A DNA stretch of 64,000 nt from the NCBI GenBank assembly GCA_000754445.1, contig JNSD01000001.1, positions 135,351-199,350 on the forward strand. The letters are read 5' to 3'. A program made the position numbers and the translations under genes. Below are positions 41,869-51,917 of this stretch, piece after piece (position 1 is the first letter of the stretch; each line of letters starts with the position of its first letter). This DNA comes from an actinobacterium acMicro-4 (GTDB lineage Bacteria > Actinomycetota > Actinomycetes > Actinomycetales > Microbacteriaceae). The notes below the pieces were generated by a model. The model worked only from the letters and a program-made list of their open reading frames with translations. It had not been told where the DNA came from and made no database searches.

Positions 41869-43029
41869 ATGTCTCAGGCGAGCGCCACGGCGCAGCGGCC
41901 CCTGAGCATTGGCCCACTGGAGCTGAGCGTTCCGGTGGTGCTGGCTCCGATGGCGGGGATTACCAACACCGCGTTTCGTCGTTTGTGCCGTGAATATGGC
42001 GCTGGCCTCTATGTCAGCGAAATGATCACCTCCAGGGCACTCGTGGAGCGCACGCCCACCAGCATGCGCCTGATCAAACACCACGAGTCAGAAACGCCTC
42101 GCAGTATTCAGCTCTATGGCGTTGACCCCAAGACAGTCTCTGAAGCCGTCAAGTTTCTGGTGGACGAAGACCTGTGTGATCACATTGACTTGAACTTTGG
42201 CTGCCCTGTGCCGAAGGTAACCAAGAAGGGCGGCGGTGCCGCCCTTCCCTGGAAGAAGAGCCTCTTTCGCCAGATTGTTGAGGGCGCTGTCGGCGCTGCC
42301 GGTGACATTCCGGTCACCGTGAAGATGCGCAAGGGCATCGACGAGGACCACTTGACATACAAGGAGGCCGGCAAAGCTGCCGAGGGCGCCGGTGTCGCCT
42401 CCATTGCCTTGCATGCGAGGACCGCCGCCCAGTTCTATTCGGGCCATGCCGACTGGGATGCCATTGGCGAGCTCAAGAGCAGTATCTCCTCGGTCCCGGT
42501 GCTCGGAAATGGTGACATCTGGGGTGCCGAGGATGCCATTGCCATGGTCAAGCAGAGCGATTGTGACGGAGTGGTGGTCGGCCGAGGTTGTCTGGGTCGG
42601 CCGTGGATTTTTGCCGACCTGCAATCAGCATTTAGGGGCGAAGGGCTGAAGGTTCAGCCGGGGCTCGGTGCCGTTGCGGACGCGTTCAAGCGTCATGCGG
42701 AGTTGTTGGTGGAGTTCTTTGATGGCGATGAGAACCATGCCTGCCGGGATATTCGCAAGCACGTTGCATGGTATTTCAAGGGCTACCCGGTCGGGGGCGA
42801 AGTTCGAGCCAAACTTGCCACGGTTGACTCCCTGCAGCAGATTGATGACTTCTTGGGCGAACTCGATCGAAGCCAGCCCTACCCGGGCGAAGGCGTTGAG
42901 GGCCCCAGGGGCCGTCAGGGCACACCGAAGCGGCCGGCGTTGCCGGATCGGTGGTTAGACAGCCAAGAGTTGAGCGAGGATCAGCGAACTTCCCTGCACT
43001 TAGCCGAGGTGGACAGTAGCGGTGGCTAG
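41869..43029 (+). CDS. dusB: tRNA-dihydrouridine synthase B
   Basis: LAPMAGITNTAFRRLCREYGAGLYVSEMITSRAL, DLNFGCPVPKVTKKGGGAAL. Confidence 0.95.
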   Translation: MSQASATAQRPLSIGPLELSVPVVLAPMAGITNTAFRRLCREYGAGLYVSEMITSRALVERTPTSMRLIKHHESETPRSIQLYGVDPKTVSEAVKFLVDEDLCDHIDLNFGCPVPKVTKKGGGAALPWKKSLFRQIVEGAVGAAGDIPVTVKMRKGIDEDHLTYKEAGKAAEGAGVASIALHARTAAQFYSGHADWDAIGELKSSISSVPVLGNGDIWGAEDAIAMVKQSDCDGVVVGRGCLGRPWIFADLQSAFRGEGLKVQPGLGAVADAFKRHAELLVEFFDGDENHACRDIRKHVAWYFKGYPVGGEVRAKLATVDSLQQIDDFLGELDRSQPYPGEGVEGPRGRQGTPKRPALPDRWLDSQELSEDQRTSLHLAEVDSSGG

Positions 43030-44224
43030 GGAGTATTCCGCCTGGGACACCGAGCGCTTTGTTCCCGAGGTGCACTCCTCGAGGCGCAGTGATTTCGCGA
43101 GAGACCGCGGTCGGCTCCTGCACTCGTCTGCGCTGCGACGCCTCGCTGCGAAGACACAGGTTCTCTCGCCCACCCAAGGATTGGATTTCGCGAGGAACCG
43201 CTTGACGCACTCCTTGGAAGTTGCGCAGATTGGCCGTGAGCTTGCTAGTCGCCTCGGTGTTGACGCCGATGTTGTCGAGACGGCCTGCTTGGCCCACGAC
43301 ATCGGCCATCCACCCTTTGGCCACAACGGCGAGCGAGCGCTCGCCGAGTGGGCAGCAGATGCCGGGGGCTTTGAGGGCAATGCTCAAACCTTCCGATTAC
43401 TGGTGCGCTTAGAGCCAAAGACTGTCGATACCGACGGGGTTCCCAGGGGGCTCAACCTCACAAGGGCCAGTTTGTTGGCGAGCATGAAGTATCCGTGGGA
43501 CGCCGGAAGTGCTGAGGCTGACCCCAGCGGTCGCGACAAGTTCGGTTTTTATGAGGACGACCGCGATGTCTTCGACTGGGTGCGAAGCGGTATGCCAGAG
43601 CGCTCCCTGAGCCTCGAGGCAACAATCATGGATTTCTCTGACGATGTCGCTTACTCGGTCCACGATTTTGAGGACGCGATTGTCAACGGATTCATTGATC
43701 CGACCCTGCTTTCTGATTCGAATCATCGCGATGAGGTCCTCCACACAATGGTCTCGTGGGTCGGGCACGACCAGGCTGACTCCTTGGGCGCAGCGTGGGA
43801 GCGTTTGACCGGTGTGACCGGCTGGGTGAGCTCCTTCAGGCCACAGCGCGCTGAATTGGCCAGACTCAAGAACCTCACCAGCACCCTCATTGGCCGATTT
43901 GCCTTGAGTGCCGTTGTTGATGACACCCGCAAGACACTCGTGGTCCCGCCAGAGACCGCTGCCGAGATCACAGTCCTCAAGGGCATTGTTTCGGTTCACG
44001 TGATGGCTCATACCGCTCGGCAACCGATTTATCTAGAGCAGCGAGCGATGCTGATTTCCCTTGCTGAGCACCTGTATTCCCACCCCGAGTCCCTGGACCC
44101 GGTGTTTTCTGGAGATTGGACGCTCGCGACAACCCCCGCTGAAAGAAAGCGTGTTGTGTCAGACCAAGTGGCCTCACTCACCGACCAGTCAGCGACGGCG
44201 CTCCACGAGCGCCTCTGTTCCTAG
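43022..44224 (+). CDS. dgt: Deoxyguanosinetriphosphate triphosphohydrolase-like protein
   Basis: RNRLTHSLEVAQIGRELA, CLAHDIGHPPFGHNGERAL HD motif. Confidence 0.94.
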   Translation: MAREYSAWDTERFVPEVHSSRRSDFARDRGRLLHSSALRRLAAKTQVLSPTQGLDFARNRLTHSLEVAQIGRELASRLGVDADVVETACLAHDIGHPPFGHNGERALAEWAADAGGFEGNAQTFRLLVRLEPKTVDTDGVPRGLNLTRASLLASMKYPWDAGSAEADPSGRDKFGFYEDDRDVFDWVRSGMPERSLSLEATIMDFSDDVAYSVHDFEDAIVNGFIDPTLLSDSNHRDEVLHTMVSWVGHDQADSLGAAWERLTGVTGWVSSFRPQRAELARLKNLTSTLIGRFALSAVVDDTRKTLVVPPETAAEITVLKGIVSVHVMAHTARQPIYLEQRAMLISLAEHLYSHPESLDPVFSGDWTLATTPAERKRVVSDQVASLTDQSATALHERLCS

Positions 44225-44286
44225 GTCTTTTCCACAGCCTCGGGTGAACGCTGTGGTAGGTCACGGTGGCTAACTAGACTTGGCCT

Positions 44287-46158
44287 GTGGCGGGGTTGAT
44301 TAAGCGCAGTGACATCGATGAGGTGCGCCAGCGCGTCAACATTGCTGAGGTTGTCGGCCAGTATGTGACTCTCAAGTCCGCTGGTGTCGGGTCCATGAAG
44401 GGCCTGTGCCCTTTCCATGACGAGCGAAGCCCGAGCTTCCATGTTCGTAGTCAGTCTGGTTTTTACCACTGCTTCGGCTGCGGCGAGGGCGGTGACGTGT
44501 ATACGTTCGTGCAGAAGATGGACCACATCAGCTTCCAAGAAGCCGTCGAGCGGTTGGCGGGAACCATCGGGTATCCGCTGCATTACGAAGAGGGTGGCAA
44601 AGCCGCCGACACGAGCAATCGAACGCGGTTGTTGGCAGCTAACTCTGCGGCCGAAGAGTTCTTCAGGAGCCAACTGCTGACCCCTGAGGCCGAAAAAGGC
44701 CGCGTATTCCTGGGGGACCGGGGGTTTGATGCTCTGGCAGCGGAGCGCTTTGGGGTGGGCTATGCGCCCCAGTCCTATGACGCTTTGTCTAAAAAACTCA
44801 CCGGTGCCGGCTTTACAATCGCCGAGATTACTGAAGCCGGCCTTGTTTCTCAGGGCGACCGGGGCACCTATGACCGCTTTAGAGGCCGACTAGTGTGGCC
44901 TATTCGAGATGTCTCTGGTGCCACCATCGGTTTTGGGGCAAGGAAGCTCTACGACGATGACCAAGGACCCAAGTACTTGAATACACCGGAAACACCGGTG
45001 TATCACAAGTCCAGGGTGCTCTACGGGCTTGATTTGGCCAAGAAAGACATCGCAAAGTCCCGTCAGGTGGTCATTGTCGAGGGTTACACCGACGTCATGG
45101 CCTGCCATCTGGCAGGTATCACCACGGCGATCGCGACTTGTGGGACAGCGTTTGGCTCAGATCACATCACGGTTGTTCGCCGGGTACTCGGCGACTCTGA
45201 CGATCCCGCACAAGCGAGTAAGGGCGAGGTTGTCTTCACCTTTGATCCGGATGAAGCTGGTCAGAAAGCGGCCTCTCGGGCCTTCGCCGAAGAGTCTCGC
45301 TTTGCTGCTCAGACCTTCGTCGCAGTGCCCCCCGAGGGCCTTGACCCCTGCGATGTGCGCATATCGCGCGGCGATGAAGCACTGAGGGAAGTTGTTCGCT
45401 CCAGACGACCCATGTATGAATTCATGATTCGACGGGTGATGGATCAGTGTGACTTGAACACCGTCGAGGGAAGAACTCAGGCGCTGCGGGCAGCGGTTCC
45501 GGTTGTTCACAAGATTCGAGACCGTGTTATTCGGGATGGCTATGCACGGGAGCTAGCTGGGTGGTTGGGTATGAACCCCGTTGATGTTGCCCGTGAGATC
45601 AACCAAGCAGCCAAAGCTCAGCCGGGCACTGGAGTGTCGAGTGGCGGTGGATCCAGTGTTGTGGCTGCGACCGCTCCAGACACAGGGCAGCCCTACAACC
45701 TTTCTGCGCTCTCGAATGACCCCGTCACGCTCTTGGAGCGTGACGGGCTGATGGTGATGCTTCAGCATCCCGATGCCGTGGGGGCCGAACGAGCGCGGGC
45801 CGTCTTGGAGACACATGTCTCGCACGGCGCGTTGGCGCTGGTGCGCGATGCTATGGTCTCTGCGTTTGAGCACTACAACACACCCTCCTGGGTCACCAAG
45901 GTGACCGAGGAAACCCCTCCCGCCCTCGCAGCCCTCGTGGGTCAACTCTCGGTGGCGCCGCTTCCTCAGAAGCCGGACCACGTGGAGCGCTACGCGCAAG
46001 GAGTTACGGGATCGTTGCTGGATCGTGAGCTACTGCGCAAAAAAGCAGAGTTGATGAGTCTGTTGCAGCGCAGCGATGCCACCGCCGAGGGCTACAGAGG
46101 ACTCCAAGAGCAGCTGGTTGCCATCGAGGCCGAGCGCAGGGCCTTGCGCGAGGATTAG
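44287..46158 (+). CDS. dnaG: DNA primase
   Basis: CHC2 zinc finger CPFHDERSPSFHVRSQSGFYHCFGCGEGGDVYTF; TOPRIM VIVEGYTDVMA. Confidence 0.97.
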   Translation: MAGLIKRSDIDEVRQRVNIAEVVGQYVTLKSAGVGSMKGLCPFHDERSPSFHVRSQSGFYHCFGCGEGGDVYTFVQKMDHISFQEAVERLAGTIGYPLHYEEGGKAADTSNRTRLLAANSAAEEFFRSQLLTPEAEKGRVFLGDRGFDALAAERFGVGYAPQSYDALSKKLTGAGFTIAEITEAGLVSQGDRGTYDRFRGRLVWPIRDVSGATIGFGARKLYDDDQGPKYLNTPETPVYHKSRVLYGLDLAKKDIAKSRQVVIVEGYTDVMACHLAGITTAIATCGTAFGSDHITVVRRVLGDSDDPAQASKGEVVFTFDPDEAGQKAASRAFAEESRFAAQTFVAVPPEGLDPCDVRISRGDEALREVVRSRRPMYEFMIRRVMDQCDLNTVEGRTQALRAAVPVVHKIRDRVIRDGYARELAGWLGMNPVDVAREINQAAKAQPGTGVSSGGGSSVVAATAPDTGQPYNLSALSNDPVTLLERDGLMVMLQHPDAVGAERARAVLETHVSHGALALVRDAMVSAFEHYNTPSWVTKVTEETPPALAALVGQLSVAPLPQKPDHVERYAQGVTGSLLDRELLRKKAELMSLLQRSDATAEGYRGLQEQLVAIEAERRALRED

Positions 46159-46254
46159 CGCTCACGCTCACAGCCTGGCGCTGTTGTCGCTATGGCTGCT
46201 ACCGGCATAAAATGGCTCTAGACGCTCTGCTAACATCGGGGCGTAGCATCGCAT

Positions 46255-46330
46255 TCCTCGATAGCTCAATTGGCAGAGCAACCGGCTGTTAACCGGTAGG
46301 TTCTTGGTTCGAGTCCAAGTCGGGGAGCCA
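46255..46330 (+). tRNA. tRNA-Asn (anticodon GTT), CCA encoded
   Basis: TCCTCGATAGCTCAATTGGCAGAGCAACCGGCTGTTAACCGGTAGGTTCTTGGTTCGAGTCCAAGTCGGGGAGCCA; full cloverleaf by eye. Confidence 0.95.
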
Positions 46331-46380
46331 CAGTGCCCGAGGTAGCCGGGTCTTAGTCGCAACGGAGAGTCGAGGGGCGA

Positions 46381-47295
46381 GTGCTGGATTTCCTGGCAAC
46401 ACAGTTCCTCTGGATTGTGTCAACCATGCTGGTTGTCTCAGTCAGCGCTATCGGGGTTGCCCTGTTCTTTGCGCGTGTAGCACAGAACTCCAGGGCCGCT
46501 CTTGCTCACCGTGCGGATGACATCCAGCAGGCGATCGCCGATCGAGCTGAACTAGAGCTAAGACTTGCTGAGCAGGCAGACCGTATGCGGCTCATCGCCG
46601 AAGTTCACGATGGGGCTGCCGCCACACTCACCGGGTTGATTTCCCAAGCGGAGGGTGCACGGTTTGGCGCGACCTCCGACCCCGAGGTGGCGTCCCGGGC
46701 GGCCGCGGCAATTGCTGATCAAGCACGCCATGTACTCAACGACATGCGCCGCGTTGTCAACCTCGCGCGCGATGGCGCCGCCGAAGTCGACAACATACCA
46801 AGCCTTAGCTCCATCAATGACCTGTTCGACGCGATGGGTGAGTCTGGCATCACGGTGCGCTTTGAAGAAAGTGGCACAGCGTTTAGCGTTGCACCAAGCG
46901 CTGAACTGGCAATATTTAGAATTTTGCAGGAGGGTCTCAATAACTCCAGGGTGCACGGTGGTCCGGGCACGACGGTCAAGGTGTCAATGGGGTGGACGGA
47001 GCAGGGGCTCCACCTGCGCATCGATGACGATGGCATTCGTGCGCAGCGCCAATTGCAACCAGACGCCCCCTACACGATTGCTGATGATCAAGCTGCGTTG
47101 GTCGAGATGTTCTCCGGGCGCGGGATGCGCGAGATGAAGATTCGGACCGGCACCTTCGGTGGGGTTTTCTCTGCCCACCGGGTGCCAGGTGTGGGCTTTA
47201 GCGTCTCGGTTGCCTTCCCCGCGCTTCGCTTCCACAACGGGGTCCACGGTGTCGATACCCGAGGACCCGAGGCGGACGAGCCGGCTGTTGGCTAA
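46381..47295 (+). CDS. Two-component sensor histidine kinase-like protein (HATPase_c, NarL-type)
   Basis: LIAEVHDGAAATLTGLISQAEG H-box and FRILQEGLNNSRVHGGPGTTVKV N-box; membrane-anchored N-terminus. Confidence 0.8.
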   Translation: MLDFLATQFLWIVSTMLVVSVSAIGVALFFARVAQNSRAALAHRADDIQQAIADRAELELRLAEQADRMRLIAEVHDGAAATLTGLISQAEGARFGATSDPEVASRAAAAIADQARHVLNDMRRVVNLARDGAAEVDNIPSLSSINDLFDAMGESGITVRFEESGTAFSVAPSAELAIFRILQEGLNNSRVHGGPGTTVKVSMGWTEQGLHLRIDDDGIRAQRQLQPDAPYTIADDQAALVEMFSGRGMREMKIRTGTFGGVFSAHRVPGVGFSVSVAFPALRFHNGVHGVDTRGPEADEPAVG

Positions 47296-48007
47296 AGAAT
47301 TCGACGCGTCTCACCTTCGATCAGCGCGTTCTCAGGGAATTCAGGTCGGTCTGGCTGTGTCGCTGTATGGGGTCTCATTTGGTGCGCTGGCGGTGGCGCT
47401 GGGCTTTAGCGTCCCCCAGACTGCGGTGCTGAGCCTGTTCATGTTCTCGGGCGCATCGCAGTTTGCCTTTATTGGAATCATTGCCTCGGGAGGCGTTGCT
47501 GCCGCGGGCGCAGCAATCGCCTCGGCTGGACTCCTTGGTGTGCGCAATGGCCTGTATGCGCTTCGCATGTCACCCCTTGTGGGTGCCGGGTTCTGGAAGC
47601 GTGTGGCGGCCGCCCAACTGACCATTGACGAGAGCACGGCCGTGGCCATCGCGCAGACAGACGCTCGTGCTGCACGGCACGGCTTTTGGACTACCGGCCT
47701 TGTCATTTATGTGGGCTGGAATCTTGCCACTCTGGTGGGCGCGCTCGCGGGAAACGCAATCGGTGACGTGCGAGCCTGGGGTCTCGATGCGGTGGCAGCA
47801 GCTGCGTTCTTGGCGCTGCTGTGGCCGAGATTGAGTGCGCGCGAACCCGTTGCTGTTGCGTGCGGTGCGGCGGTGGTCACGATGCTCCTCATCCCGGTTG
47901 TGCCCCCTGGCATCCCGGTGCTGGTGGTAGCAGTGGTGGCCATTGGGGTTGCGATCTATCGCCACCGTGTAGCACCCCACGCCCCTGAGCGCACCGAGGG
48001 GGTCTGA
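47249..48007 (+). CDS. azlC: AzlC family branched-chain amino acid exporter subunit
   Basis: GIQVGLAVSLYGVSFGALAVALGFS, SGASQFAFIGIIASGG, LLGVRNGLYALRMS; start GTG 47249. Confidence 0.9.
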   Translation: MSIPEDPRRTSRLLAKEFDASHLRSARSQGIQVGLAVSLYGVSFGALAVALGFSVPQTAVLSLFMFSGASQFAFIGIIASGGVAAAGAAIASAGLLGVRNGLYALRMSPLVGAGFWKRVAAAQLTIDESTAVAIAQTDARAARHGFWTTGLVIYVGWNLATLVGALAGNAIGDVRAWGLDAVAAAAFLALLWPRLSAREPVAVACGAAVVTMLLIPVVPPGIPVLVVAVVAIGVAIYRHRVAPHAPERTEGV

Positions 48008-48008
48008 G

Positions 48009-48323
48009 ATGACGCTCTGGATTGCGGTAATCGGTGCTTCATTAGTGGTGTGGGCGTTGAAGAGCGCCGGTTATGTCGTGCCGCAGAGATTCGTGGAAAG
48101 TGCTGGGATGTCCCGGGTTGCTGCTGTCGTGACCGTGGCTTTGTTGGCTTCGCTGGTGGTCTCGCAGACTATCCACAGCGGCTCTGGCGTTGGCATTGAT
48201 GCCAGGCTTCCAGCGCTCGGTGTTGCAGCAGTGCTTCTCTACTACCGCGCACCGTTTCTTCTGGTGCTGGTTGTAGCAGGGTGTGTGGCCGCAGGCCTAC
48301 GCTTCTTTGGAATCCTGCCCTGA
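48009..48323 (+). CDS. azlD: AzlD family branched-chain amino acid exporter subunit
   Basis: 104 aa membrane protein paired with AzlC. Confidence 0.88.
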   Translation: MTLWIAVIGASLVVWALKSAGYVVPQRFVESAGMSRVAAVVTVALLASLVVSQTIHSGSGVGIDARLPALGVAAVLLYYRAPFLLVLVVAGCVAAGLRFFGILP

Positions 48324-48887
48324 GCCCTCAAAGTCATCCATCCCGGGTAACCAGGACAGCCCTGGCCGTGCCCAGCCTTCTTCCTTGATTTCTCGGCGCG
48401 CTTTAAGGATGGTCCGCCAGGGCAGCCGGTCAACATAGAGGGTGCCCTGCAGGTGGTCAAACTCATGCTGAAAGATTCTGGCAAGCCAGCCTCTGGCTCG
48501 AACTTCCAGGTCTTCGTTATCGAGAGTTTTCCCTGTGAGGACAACATCGTCTGATCGGCGCAACGCAAATCGAAAGTCGGGGACCGAGAGGCACCCTTCA
48601 AGATCGCTTTCTGGGTCTGGTTTTCCTCGGGGGATTCGGGTTTTGCTCAGGCTTGGATTAATCACGACGCCTTTGTGGAGAATGTCGTCATCGTCAGTCC
48701 AGTCCCAGATAAACACCGCCAAGCCCACACCAATCTGGGGCGCTGCGAGGCCGACTCCTGGCGCCGCCTTCATGGTGTCCACCATGTCGGCAACAAGGTG
48801 CCTGAGCTGTGAATCCCAGACCACCACCTCGTGCGCTGGGGTGTGAAGAACGGGGTCGCCAGTAATCCGTATGGGGCGAACCGTCAT
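48297..48887 (-). CDS. def: Peptide deformylase
   Basis: GVGLAAPQIGVG, EGCLSVPD, QHEFDHLQGTLYVDRL. Confidence 0.97.
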   Translation of the reverse strand: MTVRPIRITGDPVLHTPAHEVVVWDSQLRHLVADMVDTMKAAPGVGLAAPQIGVGLAVFIWDWTDDDDILHKGVVINPSLSKTRIPRGKPDPESDLEGCLSVPDFRFALRRSDDVVLTGKTLDNEDLEVRARGWLARIFQHEFDHLQGTLYVDRLPWRTILKARREIKEEGWARPGLSWLPGMDDFEGSGQDSKEA

Positions 48888-49012
48888 TTCTCCAGCGTAG
48901 TTGAGGGTCCGGGCTCCTCGGGCCTCTGAAAAGTCGATTGAGTGTGACTATGATTGCCTCAGCACTCCATCGTCGGTGTACTAGCTGTCGGTGGCCCTCC
49001 GGCGGAAGAGCG

Positions 49013-50740
49013 ATGATGACAGAACGCCCCTGGCTTGCCCACTACCCAAGCAACGTTGAGCACGAGCTCCAGAAGCTGCCCTTCGATCACCTTCCTGGCC
49101 TGGTCACTGCGGCTAGTGCCCAGTGGGGGAAAAAGACCGCGTTCACTCAGGTGATGCCTAATGGCATGAACGGGTCCTTGAGCTATCAGCAGATTGAGTC
49201 GCTGTCGGATGACTTTGCTTCCTACCTTCGCGAAGAGCTCGGCTTAGCTCAGGGCGACCGGGTTGCTGTTCAAATGCCCAACTGTTTGGCCTATCCGATT
49301 GTGGCCTTCGGTATTGTCAAAGCCGGCTGCGTCCTGGTCAATACCAACCCTCTATATACGGCCTCGGAAATGGTTCACCAGTTCTCGGATTCTGGAGCGA
49401 CCACACTCGTCGTTATTGACATGTTTGCCGATCGCTTACCTGAGGTTTTGGCTAAGACCCAGATCAAGAATGTTGTCACTGTTCGCATTTCCGAATACTT
49501 CTCTCCCGTGGTCCACGGTGTGATCCGACTTGTCCAGAAGGTCTGGAGCCGCTCGCTTCCAAAAATTACGGTGGAGCACACACCCTTCAAGACCGCTATT
49601 GCCCAGGGTCGCAAGAAGGCCAACCCCGCCTCTGCCAAGAAATACCTCCAGGGCGTCGGCCCCGACTCTCTCGCTGCCTTGCAATACACCGGTGGCACCA
49701 CCGGTGTATCCAAGGGCGCCATGCTCTCTCACGGGAACTTGATCTCCAACACCATGCAGTTGCTGTCCTTTGTGGGCAACCACATCCGCCCCGGTGTCGA
49801 GGTCGTCATTACGGCTCTGCCGCTGTATCACATCTTCGCTTTCACGGTGAATCTGTTGGCCTTCTACCAGAGGGGCGGGCGCAATCTCTTGCTCCCAAGC
49901 CCCCGGCCACCAAGCAACCTTAAGCGTGCGTTCGAGAACTACAAGGTCACCTGGCTCACCGGAGTTAATACCTTGTTCAACGCGTTGATGAACGAGCGTT
50001 GGTTCTCCGACAGCCCACCGAAGCACCTCCGATACTCTGCTGCCGGCGGTATGGCTTTGCAGGCGTCTGTGTCAGAGCGCTGGCGCGCCATGACAGGCAC
50101 GCCGATTGTTGAGGGTTATGGCCTGACCGAAACCTCACCTGCGTTGGCCTTCAATCCGTTCGGTGGCCTCAATAAGGATGGCACCATTGGCATTCCTGTC
50201 CCATCGACTGACATCCAGCTGTTCAACGAGGCCGGTAAGCCAGTCGCTGTGGGGGAACCTGGCGAGCTCGTCGCCAAGGGACCCCAGGTGATGCTTGGGT
50301 ACTGGAATAAAGAAGCTGAGACCAAGGCAGCGATGGCAGGCGGCTGGTTCCGCACCGGAGACATCGCCCAAATGGACTCGGATGGGTATTTCACCATCGT
50401 TGACCGTAAGAAGGACATGATCCTGGTCAGTGGGTTTAACGTCTACCCCAACGAGGTCGAAGAGCAGATTGCTGCGGTTCCCGGCGTCCTCGAGGTCGGT
50501 GTGGTGGGCGTCCCAGACGACAAGTCAGGCGAGTCCGTGCGCGCTTACGTCGTGGCCACAGCCCCGGCACCGAGTACTGAGACCATCCTGGCCCAGTGCC
50601 GTGAGCACCTTTCCGCATACAAGGTTCCCCGGAGCATCGTCTTTGTTGACGAGCTCCCCAAGAGCCCGATCGGCAAGATTCTTCGCCGCCAGCTACGCGA
50701 CCAAGCTTTGGCCGCTCCGACCACCACGAAGGGCGCGTAA
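49013..50740 (+). CDS. fadD: Long-chain fatty acid-CoA ligase
   Basis: YTGGTTGVSKGAMLSHGNL, GYGLTETSPA, DRKKDMILVSGFNVYPNEVEE; start ATG 49013 after GGAAGAG. Confidence 0.93.
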   Translation: MMTERPWLAHYPSNVEHELQKLPFDHLPGLVTAASAQWGKKTAFTQVMPNGMNGSLSYQQIESLSDDFASYLREELGLAQGDRVAVQMPNCLAYPIVAFGIVKAGCVLVNTNPLYTASEMVHQFSDSGATTLVVIDMFADRLPEVLAKTQIKNVVTVRISEYFSPVVHGVIRLVQKVWSRSLPKITVEHTPFKTAIAQGRKKANPASAKKYLQGVGPDSLAALQYTGGTTGVSKGAMLSHGNLISNTMQLLSFVGNHIRPGVEVVITALPLYHIFAFTVNLLAFYQRGGRNLLLPSPRPPSNLKRAFENYKVTWLTGVNTLFNALMNERWFSDSPPKHLRYSAAGGMALQASVSERWRAMTGTPIVEGYGLTETSPALAFNPFGGLNKDGTIGIPVPSTDIQLFNEAGKPVAVGEPGELVAKGPQVMLGYWNKEAETKAAMAGGWFRTGDIAQMDSDGYFTIVDRKKDMILVSGFNVYPNEVEEQIAAVPGVLEVGVVGVPDDKSGESVRAYVVATAPAPSTETILAQCREHLSAYKVPRSIVFVDELPKSPIGKILRRQLRDQALAAPTTTKGA

Positions 50741-50742
50741 TC

Positions 50743-51708
50743 ATGATTGAGTCACTGATTGTTCTGGCCGAAGAGAGCGCCAATCAAGCCACGGTCGTCA
50801 ACGAATTCGAGCAGACGTTGCTTCGAATCTTCATCCTCATCATTATGTTCGGTCTGGGTGCCGGGCTCACGCCGAAAGACTTTGGCCTTGCCATCAGGCG
50901 TCCTTGGGGACTCATTATCGGGTGGTTGACGCAGTTTGGCATTATGCCCCTCACCGCATATTTGCTGGTGGTAGCGGTTCTCTTGCCCTTCAGTCAAGGA
51001 CCGGGGGTGCTCTTCATCGCGCTTGGCGCACTCATTATGGGCTCGGTGCCCGCAGGGACTACCTCGAACCTGTTCACCTACTTCTCCAAGGGAAACTTGG
51101 CGCTCAGTGTGACGATGACGGTCAACTCAACGCTCTGGGCGTTCATCATGACGCCTTTCATGCTGTGGATTTACTCGAGCCTGCTGGAGTTTGACGAATC
51201 GCTCAGTATCGAGTTTGGTGAGCTGGCGATTGTCATTGTGGGTCTTGTGATTCCGGTCGGGCTTGGAATGCTGGTGCGACGCCTCAGCGCTAATGCTGGT
51301 GCGATCCTGGAACTCGTCGGTGGTGTCTTTGGCCTGCTGTTTATTCCATTCCTCATCGCCATTTGGGTGCCGCGTAACTGGCAATTGCTCCTCACTACCG
51401 AGTGGCCGACCTACGCGGTCGCTATTGGGTTGGGCGTTGTGGGCATTACCGTCGCCTACATCATCGCAACGGCCATACGACTGCACCCGATGAACGCGAG
51501 GACGATTGCCTTGGAGACCGGTATCCAGAACGGGCCGCTAGCCATTGCCGTCATTGTTGCCGTCTATATCGACAACCCTGGCCTGGATTCAATCCTTTTG
51601 ATTCCAGCGCTCTATTCTCTGTTTATTGTGCTGATCTCCACAGTGGTGACCCTGATTTTCCGCCGCGCCAACGTGGCAGAAGAGCAGAAGATCCCCAACC
51701 TTCTCTAA
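50743..51708 (+). CDS. Bile acid:sodium symporter (BASS) family transporter
   Basis: GLGAGLTPKDFGLAIRRPWGLIIGWLTQFGIMPLTAY, ALGALIMGSVPAGTTSNLFTYFSKGNLALSVTMT. Confidence 0.88.
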   Translation: MIESLIVLAEESANQATVVNEFEQTLLRIFILIIMFGLGAGLTPKDFGLAIRRPWGLIIGWLTQFGIMPLTAYLLVVAVLLPFSQGPGVLFIALGALIMGSVPAGTTSNLFTYFSKGNLALSVTMTVNSTLWAFIMTPFMLWIYSSLLEFDESLSIEFGELAIVIVGLVIPVGLGMLVRRLSANAGAILELVGGVFGLLFIPFLIAIWVPRNWQLLLTTEWPTYAVAIGLGVVGITVAYIIATAIRLHPMNARTIALETGIQNGPLAIAVIVAVYIDNPGLDSILLIPALYSLFIVLISTVVTLIFRRANVAEEQKIPNLL

Positions 51709-51714
51709 ATTCCC

Positions 51715-51846
51715 CAGCGCCGTGCGCTTTGATTCGGCTTCCGTTTTTCCTGTCGCGGAAAAGGTTATGCCCTTCACCTTGATGACTGTGCGAAATCCCT
51801 CACGAAATGGGTACGTGTGGCCGTCGCCGTTCTTCTTGCGTTGCAT
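51715..51846 (-). pseudogene. N-terminal remnant of a tyrosine-integrase-like protein
   Basis: MQRKKNGDGHTYPFREGFRTVIKVKGITFSATGKTEAESKRTA resembles integrase arm-binding N-termini; homology stops at the BASS gene 3' end. Confidence 0.45.
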
Positions 51847-51917
51847 TATTTACTCCAATGATTTGCCCAGCCGTGTTGCTGGGATTCCCAGAATGGAGAA
51901 ATCCGCTGTTCGAGGCG

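Noticed and set aside
46168-46362. 64-aa minus-strand ORF (MRLRPGYLGHCGSPTWTRTKNLPVNSRLLCQLSYRG...)
   Set aside because: It is the antisense translation of the tRNA-Asn gene, a well-known spurious ORF type.
51589-51846. Intact small integrase gene
   Set aside because: Only the first about 45 codons look integrase-like; the rest is antisense to the BASS gene, so it is listed as a relic.
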